Assembly (NCBI GenBank): GCA_003260075.1
Contig: QLIY01000037.1
Coordinates: 268,329 to 332,328 of the forward strand
DNA length: 64,000 nucleotides
Origin: Phallusia mammillata
Lineage: Eukaryota; Chordata; Ascidiacea; Phlebobranchia; Ascidiidae
Direction of reading: 5' to 3'
The notes below the pieces were generated by a model. That model was not told where the DNA came from, made no database searches, and saw only the letters and a list, made by a program, of their open reading frames with translations. Shown piece after piece: positions 47,206-59,200 of the stretch (positions are counted from its first letter, which is position 1; every line of letters begins with the position of its first letter). A program made the position numbers and the translations under genes.

Positions 47206-50200
47206 CACCGGGCCGCGGACCGGTGGTTGCCGACCACTGGTCAAACGGATGTAAATTGTGGAGCTTCAATTTTTATTATTGTTCAACAGCGCGAGATTTT
47301 CAGCAATTGTTTCATGATAAATGTGCAGAACGAAATACCGGAATAAAAAATAACGGTATTTCGTTCCGTTCCGGTATCTTGAATATTTTTTATTTCGTTC
47401 CGGTATTTGAGCCAAAAATTATTTATTTCGTTCCGGTATAACGTTCCGTTCCGGTATGAAACACTGATTTTAAGTTTATAGAGCTCTTCTGGCAAGTATT
47501 TTTATTCCGACGTTTTGACGTCCTATACAGGACTCGTTCGGTGTTATTTACCCTGATAAAGGCGACCTGTCCTATATAGGACGTCGAAAAGTCATGAAAA
47601 AATACTTGCTAGAAGAGCTCTATAAACTTGACAGTTTGATTTATGCCTAGTTGTGACATCGAACAAAATTGGTCAAGGCATGGCTTTTCTACCTGTTACT
47701 CACAATAAACTGGAGTGCTTGATATAGCATATCGTGTTGTCAATGTTTGAGATGAATAATGTTTATAGGTTATTGTTTATTTAATTGATCAATGTAAAAA
47801 CTGTACATTGCCTTGTGTTTGAAACGAATGTAATCTTGTAAGCGGAAAACGGCAAACCGTAACGTCGCCTTGCCCAACTTGGGGGCCTCTGCCAAAAGGG
47901 TTTCCTCCAAAAAGTAAGTTAATGGTTCTGCACTTGTTCGACTTCGTCCAAGGTATTCATGCGGTTTCATTTTGTAAATGCTAAATTTGGGCTTACCAAA
48001 ACATTTTAAGCAGCATAGCTTCAGTCACGAGGCAACAATTTCGGTATGACGTAAAACAGCCTTAAATAAGACACATCGTTCTTTTATACTGTCTGGGGCA
48101 AGACGATGTTAAAATGGCACACCCTAAAAGATTCCCTTTTTGCACAGCGATCCGGTTCCAGGCAAATGACTTTCAAACCAATTTGGGAAGTGATGAGCTG
48201 ATAGCAGGAAGAAGTGTTGAAGTATTGGACGGTCGGTATTTCGTACAAAGGTTCGTTTATGGAGCATTAGCATATAAATGTGTATGAATTTTCCTGCACT
48301 GTTTTACCAAGCTTGACACTGCCCGATAATGGGAGTTAAATAACCACAAAATGTTTGCTTAAACAACGTGTAATTTCCGTTTGTCTGCAATACGGCGGTA
48401 GGCTACATACTACCACAAGGCCGAATCAGGCCGCCTTTGTAATATAATTTTATAGGTTACAATTTGTGGTCGGTTGCTATAAACTCCAAGCTTGAACTAG
48501 AAGGGTGGTTTAGCACATTTTGTCTTTGCATTTACACTATAATCCATTTTAAAACATAAATATATTTCCTATGCTTATTTTGTATTGGGTCCCATATTAA
48601 CCATCATCTTTTATAACCTTAGTTGTTTCAGCAGGCAGAAACTCATGGGTCCCCACACATGTAAAGTCAAAAATAATNGTAAAGTTAAAAATAGTGCATT
48701 TCAAGAGATAACCATAGTCCACATGCTACCCAAATTTTAGCCAATTCCGACACTGTTTTATAAACTTACCCATTTTAGGGGACTAGTAGGGTAACTAATG
48801 GGGTTTGACACTAAACTAAAATAACATGAAACCTCAATGACTCAATCAATAGTACTGCAAAATTTCAGCCCAATCTGCCAATGTTTAAAATTTTGACCAC
48901 TAGAGGTGTTTTAAGCAACAACCGTTAATGCTAGGGTTGGGCCTACAGGGTTGAACACAACAATCGACACCTATAAATGTCATACTTTACAAGCTATCCA
49001 AATTTCAGCCAATTCCGACATTGTTTACAAACTCACCCATTTTTGGTGGCTAGCGGGGTAAATACTGGGGTTATCAGGACAAACAAAGTGGTATGCACAT
49101 CTACATAATTATATCTACCATCTGTGTAAATTTCATCCAAATCTATTAAACATTTGGTGGAAAAATGAGTCGGACAAACTTTAGGCAGAAAACAGCCATT
49201 TTATGGGGGCTAGCGGGGTAAATACTGAGGAGTAAAAACTATTTAAATTAAAAAACTCATTTTAGGGGGCTAGCAGCGTAAATACTGGGTGTATCAACAA
49301 AAACAAAGTGGGATGCACATCTACATACCTATATCTACCATTTGTGTAAATTTCATCCAAATCTATTGAACATTTGGTGGAAAAATGAGTCGGACAAAGT
49401 TTAGGCAGAAAATATCCCATTTTATGGGGCTAGCGGGGTAATTACTGGGGTTATCAACAAAAACAAAGTAGGGCACATCTACATAACATATCTACCATCT
49501 GTGTAAATTTCAGCCAAATCCATCAAACATTTGATGGCTCCATCTGTGTAAATTTCATCAAATCCATCAAACATTTGATGGAAAAACGAGTTGGACAAAC
49601 TTTGGGAAGAAAAAAACAAGAAAAAAAAACAAAGAAAACAAACAAACAAATTCGAGTAAAATCAATATGTGTCCCCTTCAGGGAAGGGGACCCATAATAA
49701 TACCATAAAACTAATACGCTATCTTATTATTAGAGAATTCGTGGTTTCTGGAGCACTACCAAGTCTAACCGTTACCACTACCGACATCTTTACGTTTGAA
49801 TCCAGCACAACCTTTATACTTCGAAACGTCGAACCGTTATTTGTTAGCTTCATATCGTCATCTGATACAACACAAAGCGGCTTTAACATTTCCTACTGTG
49901 TGGGTGGGTATTAAAAAAATATGAATTACTCTGTATTATTTTACATAAACCAAAATGTGTATCCCATTCTCTCAACAGCTTGGGCTTGCTATTTCCAAAA
50001 TAAAATTTACTTAGTTTAAAACCTGGCACGAAAAAGTTAAACCACTAGGCCCAAAACTATTTGGAACACCATTCAGTTCGAATCTAGTCAAGTTTAAATG
50101 AGCAAAACACCATGTAGTACAAATCTGTTTAAGTTTATTGAGGAAAATATCCGCCTAAACAGACGTAAAACCGATATGATTTTGTTATTTAAACGTTTCG

Positions 50201-53200
50201 GCAAATGTTAATGTCATCATAAGAAATATGAAGGGGCCCATCAGTTAAACCCACTTGAGTCACATACAATATTGATAAAAAGATTCGAAACAAGCTTTGC
50301 GTAGAAAAAACGAAAGATAAACAGCCATTTAATTTTCACAACAATCGTTTAAGTTAGATTTTGTCCATCAGATGTTGATGTTTGTCGGTCCGACGAAGGG
50401 TTTTGCTTTAACGGTGGGAATTGCGTCAGAACAGGGTTTGAATCTTACACGTGTCAATGTCTGATTGGACGAAACGAAACGCGATGTGAGACCGGTAAGT
50501 TGATTTCAGACCTCTAGCCTTCCAAGCACGAAACCCAATTATTTGTTCAGTTTTTGTTGTCAAATTTAAAAGAGTTGGACATTAGTGATTCGTCTATTGA
50601 TTTAAGTTCATGAAAAATGTCATTATATATATATATCGCATTAAAAGCAGTATCAGTACGACTAATAATTTGGGAGATTGTAGTTTTAAGTCACTATTTC
50701 GTTTATTTATTTATCATCTTTGCGTAGCACAGGATTTTTAATAAATTGCGTTATTAAACCTACCTAATTAAAAGCTCCAATCAGCGCTTATGTATCAGAT
50801 TTTTGGTGGCGCCTAAAAAACGTCGTATTTATAACCACAACTGTTTCCTTAAGAACTTGACATTCTGAGCATGTCCAACACGAGCGATAGCATCAGTATC
50901 GCAATTTCGCCAATTCCAAGCTCTGTGTACTATCGTGTGATTGCATCCAACCCAACCAGTGAAATCGAAATCAATGTTACAACAACAAACTTTACCATCC
51001 CCGGGTTAAATCCTGGAACCACTTATGTTGTTTTTATTCAAGCGGGCAATGATTTCACCACAACACAGCTTTTCGAAGTGGGAAATATAACAACAACAGG
51101 TTTGGAGGCATTTTGAAAACAAATGTTTAAGGAATTTTGTGCACCAGACGTTTGATTGAACACGTTGTGATACTTAAAACAAAACGCTATGTGTGATTGT
51201 TTATAACTATTTCGTGCCGCAATTTACATTTGCTAACATGAAACATATTGCATTGTTCTGCAATCTAACCAATAAGATTTCAGATCGTTTTGGAAAAGGA
51301 TAGGCTACAAATCGTTTTGGTTTGCTAATTTTTTCTCCTTTCAAAGTCTCAAAGATAACTGTTACTTTTCTATCTCATGTGCGCCAGAAGCCGTATCTAC
51401 TGTGGGACCCGAGTCAAGCACAACGGTAACCACAACAACAGAATCACCCTCTACCACTGAAATTACGACAACCACTGCGGTACAATCAACCACCACCACC
51501 ACCACTGTCAGAGATGAAATCGGTACAAATATATTCCTAATAATGTTTGTTTCTAATCCCATACAGCTACCATACACAGTGATAAACTCAGAAGTAAAAA
51601 AACGCAAACAATTTTTACGTTAATCAACATTATAAACAAAAAATTATCAATATTAAGGTAACTGCAAATTTTGAACGCAAAAGTTTAATTGTTGCAGTAC
51701 TGACACCTAAGGATGGAGCAAAACCCGCTGTAAATGTTAGTCAAGAGCTTCCGGGTCGTGCAAGAGAACACGCTTTTGCTGTGCAAGATCCGTGTGCATC
51801 GTTGGACAGTTTGTTTGAGACTGACAGTTCGGGCGATACCAATATAGAAGTGTTAGTTCAGGAAACAGGAGCAGAGCTAATTGGTGAGTTGTGTTTTCCA
51901 GTCTGATCCTATTTCGCACTGTGTCCTGAATACGATGGTAAGAAGTCAAGCAATTGAAATCCTAATTTAAACAAATGTAAATTTGCTTATTTGATGTAAA
52001 CCAACCACTACTTTACATGTTATTAGTCTGGTAAGATTAAACGAATACTAGGCACAAACAAATGGTCAAAAATATGTGATCGGAAAACTTTTGTTTTAGA
52101 TTCGGACATTGGCGTATGGTCCACAGTTGTCAATCGAAACCCTGTCAGCCTTTACGTAGCAGCTGTTGTGTTCTGTCCTTCTGCGTCTGCACGAAAACGT
52201 AGACAAGCTAACGACGGTCGGTTGATTGTGGGTAAGTGGAAATACAGACCCTTTCCAAACTACTTTTCAGAAGTATGTCAATTTTGTCCGTAAACATATG
52301 AAGCATTTCGCCAACGAGTGTGCTATACACATTTGCATGCAAAAAAGTTAATACTGGTTTTGGATTAGGGCTACCTGTTGGTCCTCTGGCGGTCGACCAA
52401 TAAAGTGGTATTTTAATACCATCATACCAACCAATGCCAGTAAACCAAATCCGACAAATTAAAGAGATTCATATTAACGGGTAAAGTTGAGTTTCCATTT
52501 ATCCGAAATCCTGTTCGAACATAACTGCACATATATCCTCAGCATGTTTTAGAATTTTGATTAAACCAGTATATGGGAGCAGTACGAGGATTAGGAAACC
52601 TATTTTTAACTTACATCAGTATGATCACGTACAAAACCTTTTTAAAGATGAACTTGTCAGTGAATGTTTTATATGTTAATCACATACAGCAGAAAACCCG
52701 GCAAGCAAAATGCTATTTAAGCGCACTGGGAAATCTCGAATTTCCTTTTGTGGAGACCAAATAGTTGGGGGTTCTCGGCGCGCCCAACATTCATGCTTAC
52801 ACGGCATTACATCGCATGACAAGTTCACGAAGAACCATTGAACCAAAGGCACGAATACCATGGCGCAATAGGCACCGATCCTCCGAATAGTGGGATTTCC
52901 AAACGTGAAAAGCATTGTAGACTCTGTATGGCCGACCTGCAAGGCTGAGCTTCACAAGGGGGTTTATCATGTTGCAACGCGCCCCGCACTTTTCCACACA
53001 AAACACTTTTCCTGAATCTCGCGTAATAGCCCACATCGACAAAAGAGGCAACAGCAACAAACACAACATCGAACACATTCAGTTAGGTCACTAGTCAAAA
53101 TTAAACACTCACCGACAATCACGGGCAACAACGTTCACTTGAAGATTAAGTCAGTCGTTACAAACACATATTTATCCCTATTTATCTCTAAAAATGCGAT

Positions 53201-56200
53201 ACAACCGATTTTACCTAATGCAGTAATAAAGTCGCCTCAATTGACTACGTTGTACAGTAAACAAAAACAATCATTGGGATCTGCAGACAATTTGCGTTCC
53301 AGTTTCATTGTTACGAACATGATAGCGATTGTAACGTCATAGCAGGAGTAATAGCGGGATAAGTTCGGTATGCGAAACTGAATCAATATGTAAATTGCCT
53401 ACATATTGAGGTAAATAGCACCAAATTGGTTTTGTAGATGTGATCTGGAAATTTTGGGTTTCAAATGCCTATTTCCTCAGAAATTTTAAGAAAGTTTTCA
53501 ACCAATTTAAAAACAATTGTTTGTGGTACAGGTGATGACGAAACGTGTGAGCTGATTTCAACTGATGTGTGTAACGGACCGTTACCTACTGGTCGTTCAT
53601 ACGAGGTGGCATTTCGGTCTACTGCAGGTACCGCCGCGTCTCCTTTGACTGATTTTTCAACACCCATCCCTACACTACGTAAGTGCGAAAACAAGCAATC
53701 ACTGCCAAAAGTCTCATGTGGAAATTAATGATCTAAATTGACATTATAAGTAACAGAGTTTTTTTTTAAAGGCAATTGCTGATGCCATCAGATTTAAGAC
53801 AATCAAGAGAACCATGATGATTTTTACGTGTATTTAACACTATTTCTTCTAAGACATAAGAACATTTTCATGATAAATTACTGTTGTATTAGTTTTGTTT
53901 CACTATTTTAAACCAAATAACAAACGTTTTTAGTCAAACAATATATAGTAACCATTTTTGTTCTTTCAGCTTGCGCGGAACAGTGTGAACATGGCTCAGA
54001 TTGTATAGAAGTTGAACTAGAAAGCGGTGAAAATGAATTCAAGTGCGTTTGCCAGGAAGATAGTTTGGATTGCACAGGTAGTTTAGATTGCTATAAGCTA
54101 AAGTAAATACTTTTAACTTAGGAATGAAATGGATCGAGAAACTTGCGTTTGTTTTTGGATCGAGAACTTGCGTTTACTTTTTTGGGCATTTTTTTCAGTG
54201 ACTTGCGAAGCAACCAGTCACACATTGGATGACGGAAGAATATTTAATTTTCCAAACACTTTGGCGTTGCTGGTTGGTTATTCCTTGGAACGATGCAACC
54301 TCACGCGTAAGTCATTATTTTAAACAGTCAATTAAAACCAGTTTGTTGCTGCCAGGCATAACCGAAACCTAAAAAAAGTTATTCTGGCAAATGTAATATA
54401 CCTTTACCAACAAGCTTATCGTTTTGCTTTGTCAGGTCAACCAGTTGCATCCGTGCCATGCCAACGACACTTCGACGAGGACGCAGAATACTACATTGGA
54501 ATTTTTGAATTTGATTTATTGGCTGTGATTCCATGTAGTAACAGTTCTATCCCATCAATAGTGAACGAGGTAAATAAAAATAGAAATATTATTGCCGTAG
54601 TAAGCCTAAAGATATCTTCGGTTGGTTGATATTGCTATATCTGGAGTTGATTAAAATATTTCCATTCCTATAAAGGTCCAAATAACGTTTTATGGCCAGT
54701 AACATATATGTTTTTTTGCCTATTGCTCTCTTATACACTGATATGTAAGCTGGATGGAAGAACTGCAGCGCCAAAATTAGAAACAGTGTTGTTGTCAGAC
54801 ACCAATCTGAATGGCATCGACTCAATTGAAACAAAACTTTTAGCAGAAAAAGTTTGATTTAGTTAATTGCTGGTGTTGTTGACAGACGGATCTGAATGGA
54901 ATCGACCCAATTGAACTAGAAGAAGTGTTGGTGGAACTGGACGTTCGAACGGCGGATGCAAATAGGCTAAACAGCGAAGACGTTCAGCACACTGTCGATT
55001 TTGTGAACGAACTTGCTTTAAGAAATGACATAGAGGTGCATAATCAGATTATACGCAATTAATAAACTACTTTTTACTTTTTCACCAATTCTATATTTCT
55101 AATTCCAATTTAAAATCCCGCAATTTAACCCATAATACAAGTGGCTTCGAGCATTTTGACAAAGGTTTGTAGCATTAACTTGACTTAAAAGTTATTTCAA
55201 ATTTCGGTGTAAGTTACTTAAAATTTATACTTCGGGTAAATTTGTATTCGTAACACATACCGCTTTCTTTCAGATCACACCCACGTCCTATCACAGTATC
55301 GTAGCCATCGGGGATCATGTGAGTCGGTTTCGTTCGACCAATCAGAATGAAACAATCGCAAACCAATCGTCTCTGATTCAATCGTTGACGACTTTAGCTT
55401 ACTCGATTACTTTTGAGCCGGGTCAAACTAATCTGTCAGTTTTAACACCAAACATTGCAGCGCAGGTAAAACATAGATCATCAAATCTGCAGATCTCAAT
55501 GCTTTCGGTGAATTGGAATAAAGTGGATTAAAAAGTTAAAATAATTAAAGTGGAATTGAAGATCTTCAAAAAGCTAAAATGATTAAAAAAAATGTTTTCT
55601 GTAAAAACACCTAATTTATCGTAAAAAAGCTTAATAAAAATTAGTACTACGATCAACGGTTCCAACCTAAAAGTAAAAGCCCGAATAAATTTAAAGCAAC
55701 TAGTTGAAATCAAAAGCAGTTTTCTGAATGAAGCAATTTGGCAAATAGGCTACACTTACACAAAGATGTAAGGGATGTCCGCCTGAAAGCAACAAATCAA
55801 TGCACACCTTACACCAGTGGTTCTCAAACTCGGTTTTCGGGGCCGCATGCGACTCCCAACTACTTATTTTGCGGCTCGCACCAGACCTCAGAAAACCACC
55901 AAACATTGCTATTTTAGTTTCAAAGTAATAATCTTTAGTGATTTTCTCAAGGTTTCGTTTTTTTGCGGCTCCCTATACACACTTAAAAAAATACCATTTG
56001 GCCCCGACAACAAAAAAGTTTGAGAACCACTGCCTTACACAAAACCGATGCATAGGCTACGTAGCAGTTGAAACTCATGTGCAGCAGTTCAAACTCAATC
56101 CTCAGCCCGAAACCAGACCCGAAAAGCCTATGGTCAGACTTACAACTCTGGACTGAAAAGACAGGCTCTCCTTAACCACTATGTCGTTGCCATAATATTA

Positions 56201-59200
56201 ACTTGCAATGTATGTTTTACTCTTTAGGTCAGAGATCAATATTCAAATGCATCCTTCGAATATGAGCCGGAAATTTACAACGAGAGTGGTTTATTACACA
56301 CCCCTGCAACAATTGAAGTTCCGGCAGAAGTCTTTAAACGCAATATTGAGAACGGTAGCAGTACAGTAAGGGGTGTATTTCTCCTACACAACTCAAGCAT
56401 TCTGTTTATTTCAGGCGAAAGCGCCGATGTGGTAAGAAAAGCGTGATTTGATACCGATAGTTTTGTCTTTTAACTTCAAGAGTTTAACTTTCTGCTTGTT
56501 GTTTGAAGGTTATTTCGGCAAATGTTGGCAGAAAACAAGTTTCCAATCTTCAGAACCCGGTGACCACAGTTTACAACAGTGAGACGACCAACGAAGGTTT
56601 TTCACAAAACGATTCAACACTGAAGGTAAATATCTGATCAATATGTTCGTACCTTGAATATTTGTAACATTATTTTTGACCATATGTAGGGACAATACGT
56701 CAACCAGACTTGTGTATTTTGGAATTTTTCAACTGACACCTGGTCAACAGAAGGGTGCGGCCTTGTACGAAACTCAAAACCACCACAATGCAAGTGTAAC
56801 CACTTGACCAACTTTGCACTTTTGGTGGTAAGAAATCTTGATTTACATAATAAATCAAAACGTGAATGATGAGACGACTATCTTACCATTTGCAGTGTAC
56901 ACGTTTTTTTTTACCAAATCTAGTTGCACTGCAAACAGGTTCCAAACACCAGTTCTAACAAAAAAATCAGTATTGTTAAATTAACTGAATGATTTACCAT
57001 GACCAAACTACTTAATGCTACTCTGAACGCCAGATATAATTGAATAGTCGGGTGTACACAGCGCTATATTAGACTAACAACTTGTAGGTGCAGCTCAGTA
57101 TGATGAATAACAAGAAATCAATCGTTTCAGAGTATTTACGAAGCACCAGCACACATATCACTGCAAATCGTTACCTACGTCTGCGCATCCTTATCCATGC
57201 TGAGTCTTATCGTCACTATTGTCATTTTAGTCGGTTTCAGGTGAGTGGTATGTTTCATATGGCAAAATTTTAACGCTACATTGCAGCAATACAGAAACCC
57301 AAGACAGACAGCAAGGAAAAGGCGTTTAAATTTATTGTCAGACTATATCATTAATTAGTGAAAACTGATTTTTTTATTATTACAGGGAAATCCGAAAGCG
57401 AAAACCGATGAAGATTCTAATCAACATATGTGTGATTCTTACGATCGTATTTCTTATATTCATGGTTGGAATCGACAACCGCCAAAAGGAAGCCCGATGT
57501 GTTGCTAGCGCCACCTTGTTGCATTATTTCTTGATGTGTGTTTGGTGCTGGATGGCTGTTTATGCCAATTTTCTTTATATCTCCCTTGTCAAGGTAATTC
57601 TTATTGCAGCAAGAACTTGGCAGAATGGTTCAGGGCGCCTAACCCATACAACAGCCACAGCGGAGGTGTTCAAAGTGCGGCCCGCGGCGTCGTTTTACGT
57701 GGCCCACAGCTGTTGTTCCAAATTGTGTTGCGAATGACCCGCAACAGTTTGGATAAAGTGTTTGGGTTGTGGCGTCAGCAAAAATTTTTTTAGACTTTAC
57801 TTACCGGTAAAAAGGTTTTATACATGTGCTGATGCAACGGTCCTGAGTTCGAACTCCGTGCTGCTCCGTGTTAGCTCCACTTTAATGCAAAACGGGGACG
57901 GGTGCAGCATTTCTTCTAAATTTAAATGTCATAAAAAACACAGATAATGTCGGTTCTACCAAAGTGCAAGTCCATCATTTTGGCCAGTTACATATATTGA
58001 CATTACTTGACTGAGAAATTCAGCACACTCAAATCGATCTGTGTATTTCCTGTTTAAGACTGATAATGCCATATTTTTGGGCGAAATCAAGACCCGCAGT
58101 GGTTTGTTATAACATATACACAGACTGATTTGAATTTGCTGAATTGTCTGCACAAATGTATTTTATTGTCACAGATATTCCAGAAGACCGGAGATTGGTA
58201 TCTTGTAAAAGCAGGTGTATTTGCGTACGGAGCACCTGCTGTGATAGTCGCACTGAACTTAGGAATAACTGAAGCAAGAAAATTAGCGCCAAACACATCA
58301 CCGATATGGAATGAAGGTAACCTACATTCGAGATAATGTTTTTGCTGTAAATAAAGCGTGAAAGGACGAGAATTATTCGTTTATGCAAATTAGAATATTT
58401 TTTTCTTATCTTGGTCTTTAAACCTTATTTAGACTCTCTTCTTTCCACGAAAGTTTTTTTTTTTCGCAGGAAGTTGAAATTTCGGCGGGAATGAAGGCCT
58501 AAAGTTGATTTAACGCCCGGTGCCCGCTGGGATTTCACTTATAAGACAGTCCACTATAAAAAAGTTTACAAAAAAAGCCGAATCTTTTAAGCTTTTTTCA
58601 TGGGTGAAAGAGACAGAATTTTGAAAGTAACAATCCGGAAAATATTTTCCCTTAATATTTCCAGATCCTCCTTCAGCCTTCGTGGCATCGTATCTTGCCG
58701 AAAATATGTGCTGGATCAAGAGTTACTCTCTTTACTTTTCATTCCTCCTCCCTGTTGGAGCAATTCTACTTTACAATGTCGTGGTGTTTGTTCTGGCAAT
58801 GAGATCAATCACAAGCAAAAACCAAGCAGTGGTATGACAGTTTATGAACTGTGTTGCTTTCATAACTTACATAAATCAGTCCAAACACATTTGTAACCTT
58901 TTAAACTAGCTCTGTCGTACAAACATAATGGTGTTGACGATCAGATGTTATCTAATGTAGGCTACCTTTACTGTTGGCATGGAGACTTTTGGAAAGTAGC
59001 TTCCAACTAAGCACCAATCGCTATTTAATTCAGTTTCCTTGGCGTTAAGTTTGGCCAATTTGTTTAAGAAATGAGAATTAGGTTGAGACCACGAACCACG
59101 GGTCAATGACCGAAACTTCCAGTAAAAAGTAACATTCTGTAAATGTCCTATGGCATACAACGTAGGCCATACAGTTACGCCGTTTGATGCATTGCCCAGA

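Larger units (their letters stand above)
46498..47466. mobile_element. hAT-type element containing two nested insertions (969 bp)
   Basis: Ends CAATGTTTCATACCGGAACG and CGTTCCGGTATGAAACACTG (first arm has one changed base), with a perfect 8-bp target duplication ATTTTAAG (46490-46497, 47467-47474). Interior rich in TTCGTTCCGGTA motifs. Two complete hAT-type elements are inserted within it. Confidence 0.92.

Noticed and set aside
47109-47441. Open frame with a long poly-proline stretch
   Set aside because: It is the translation of the 70-base C run in a hAT-type element; not a gene.
48114-48287. 57-codon ATG frame (starts MAHPKRFPFC) in the GPCR first intron
   Set aside because: Open frame could be an exon, but its donor phase does not fit the phase-1 GPCR chain and no acceptor-supported partner was found.
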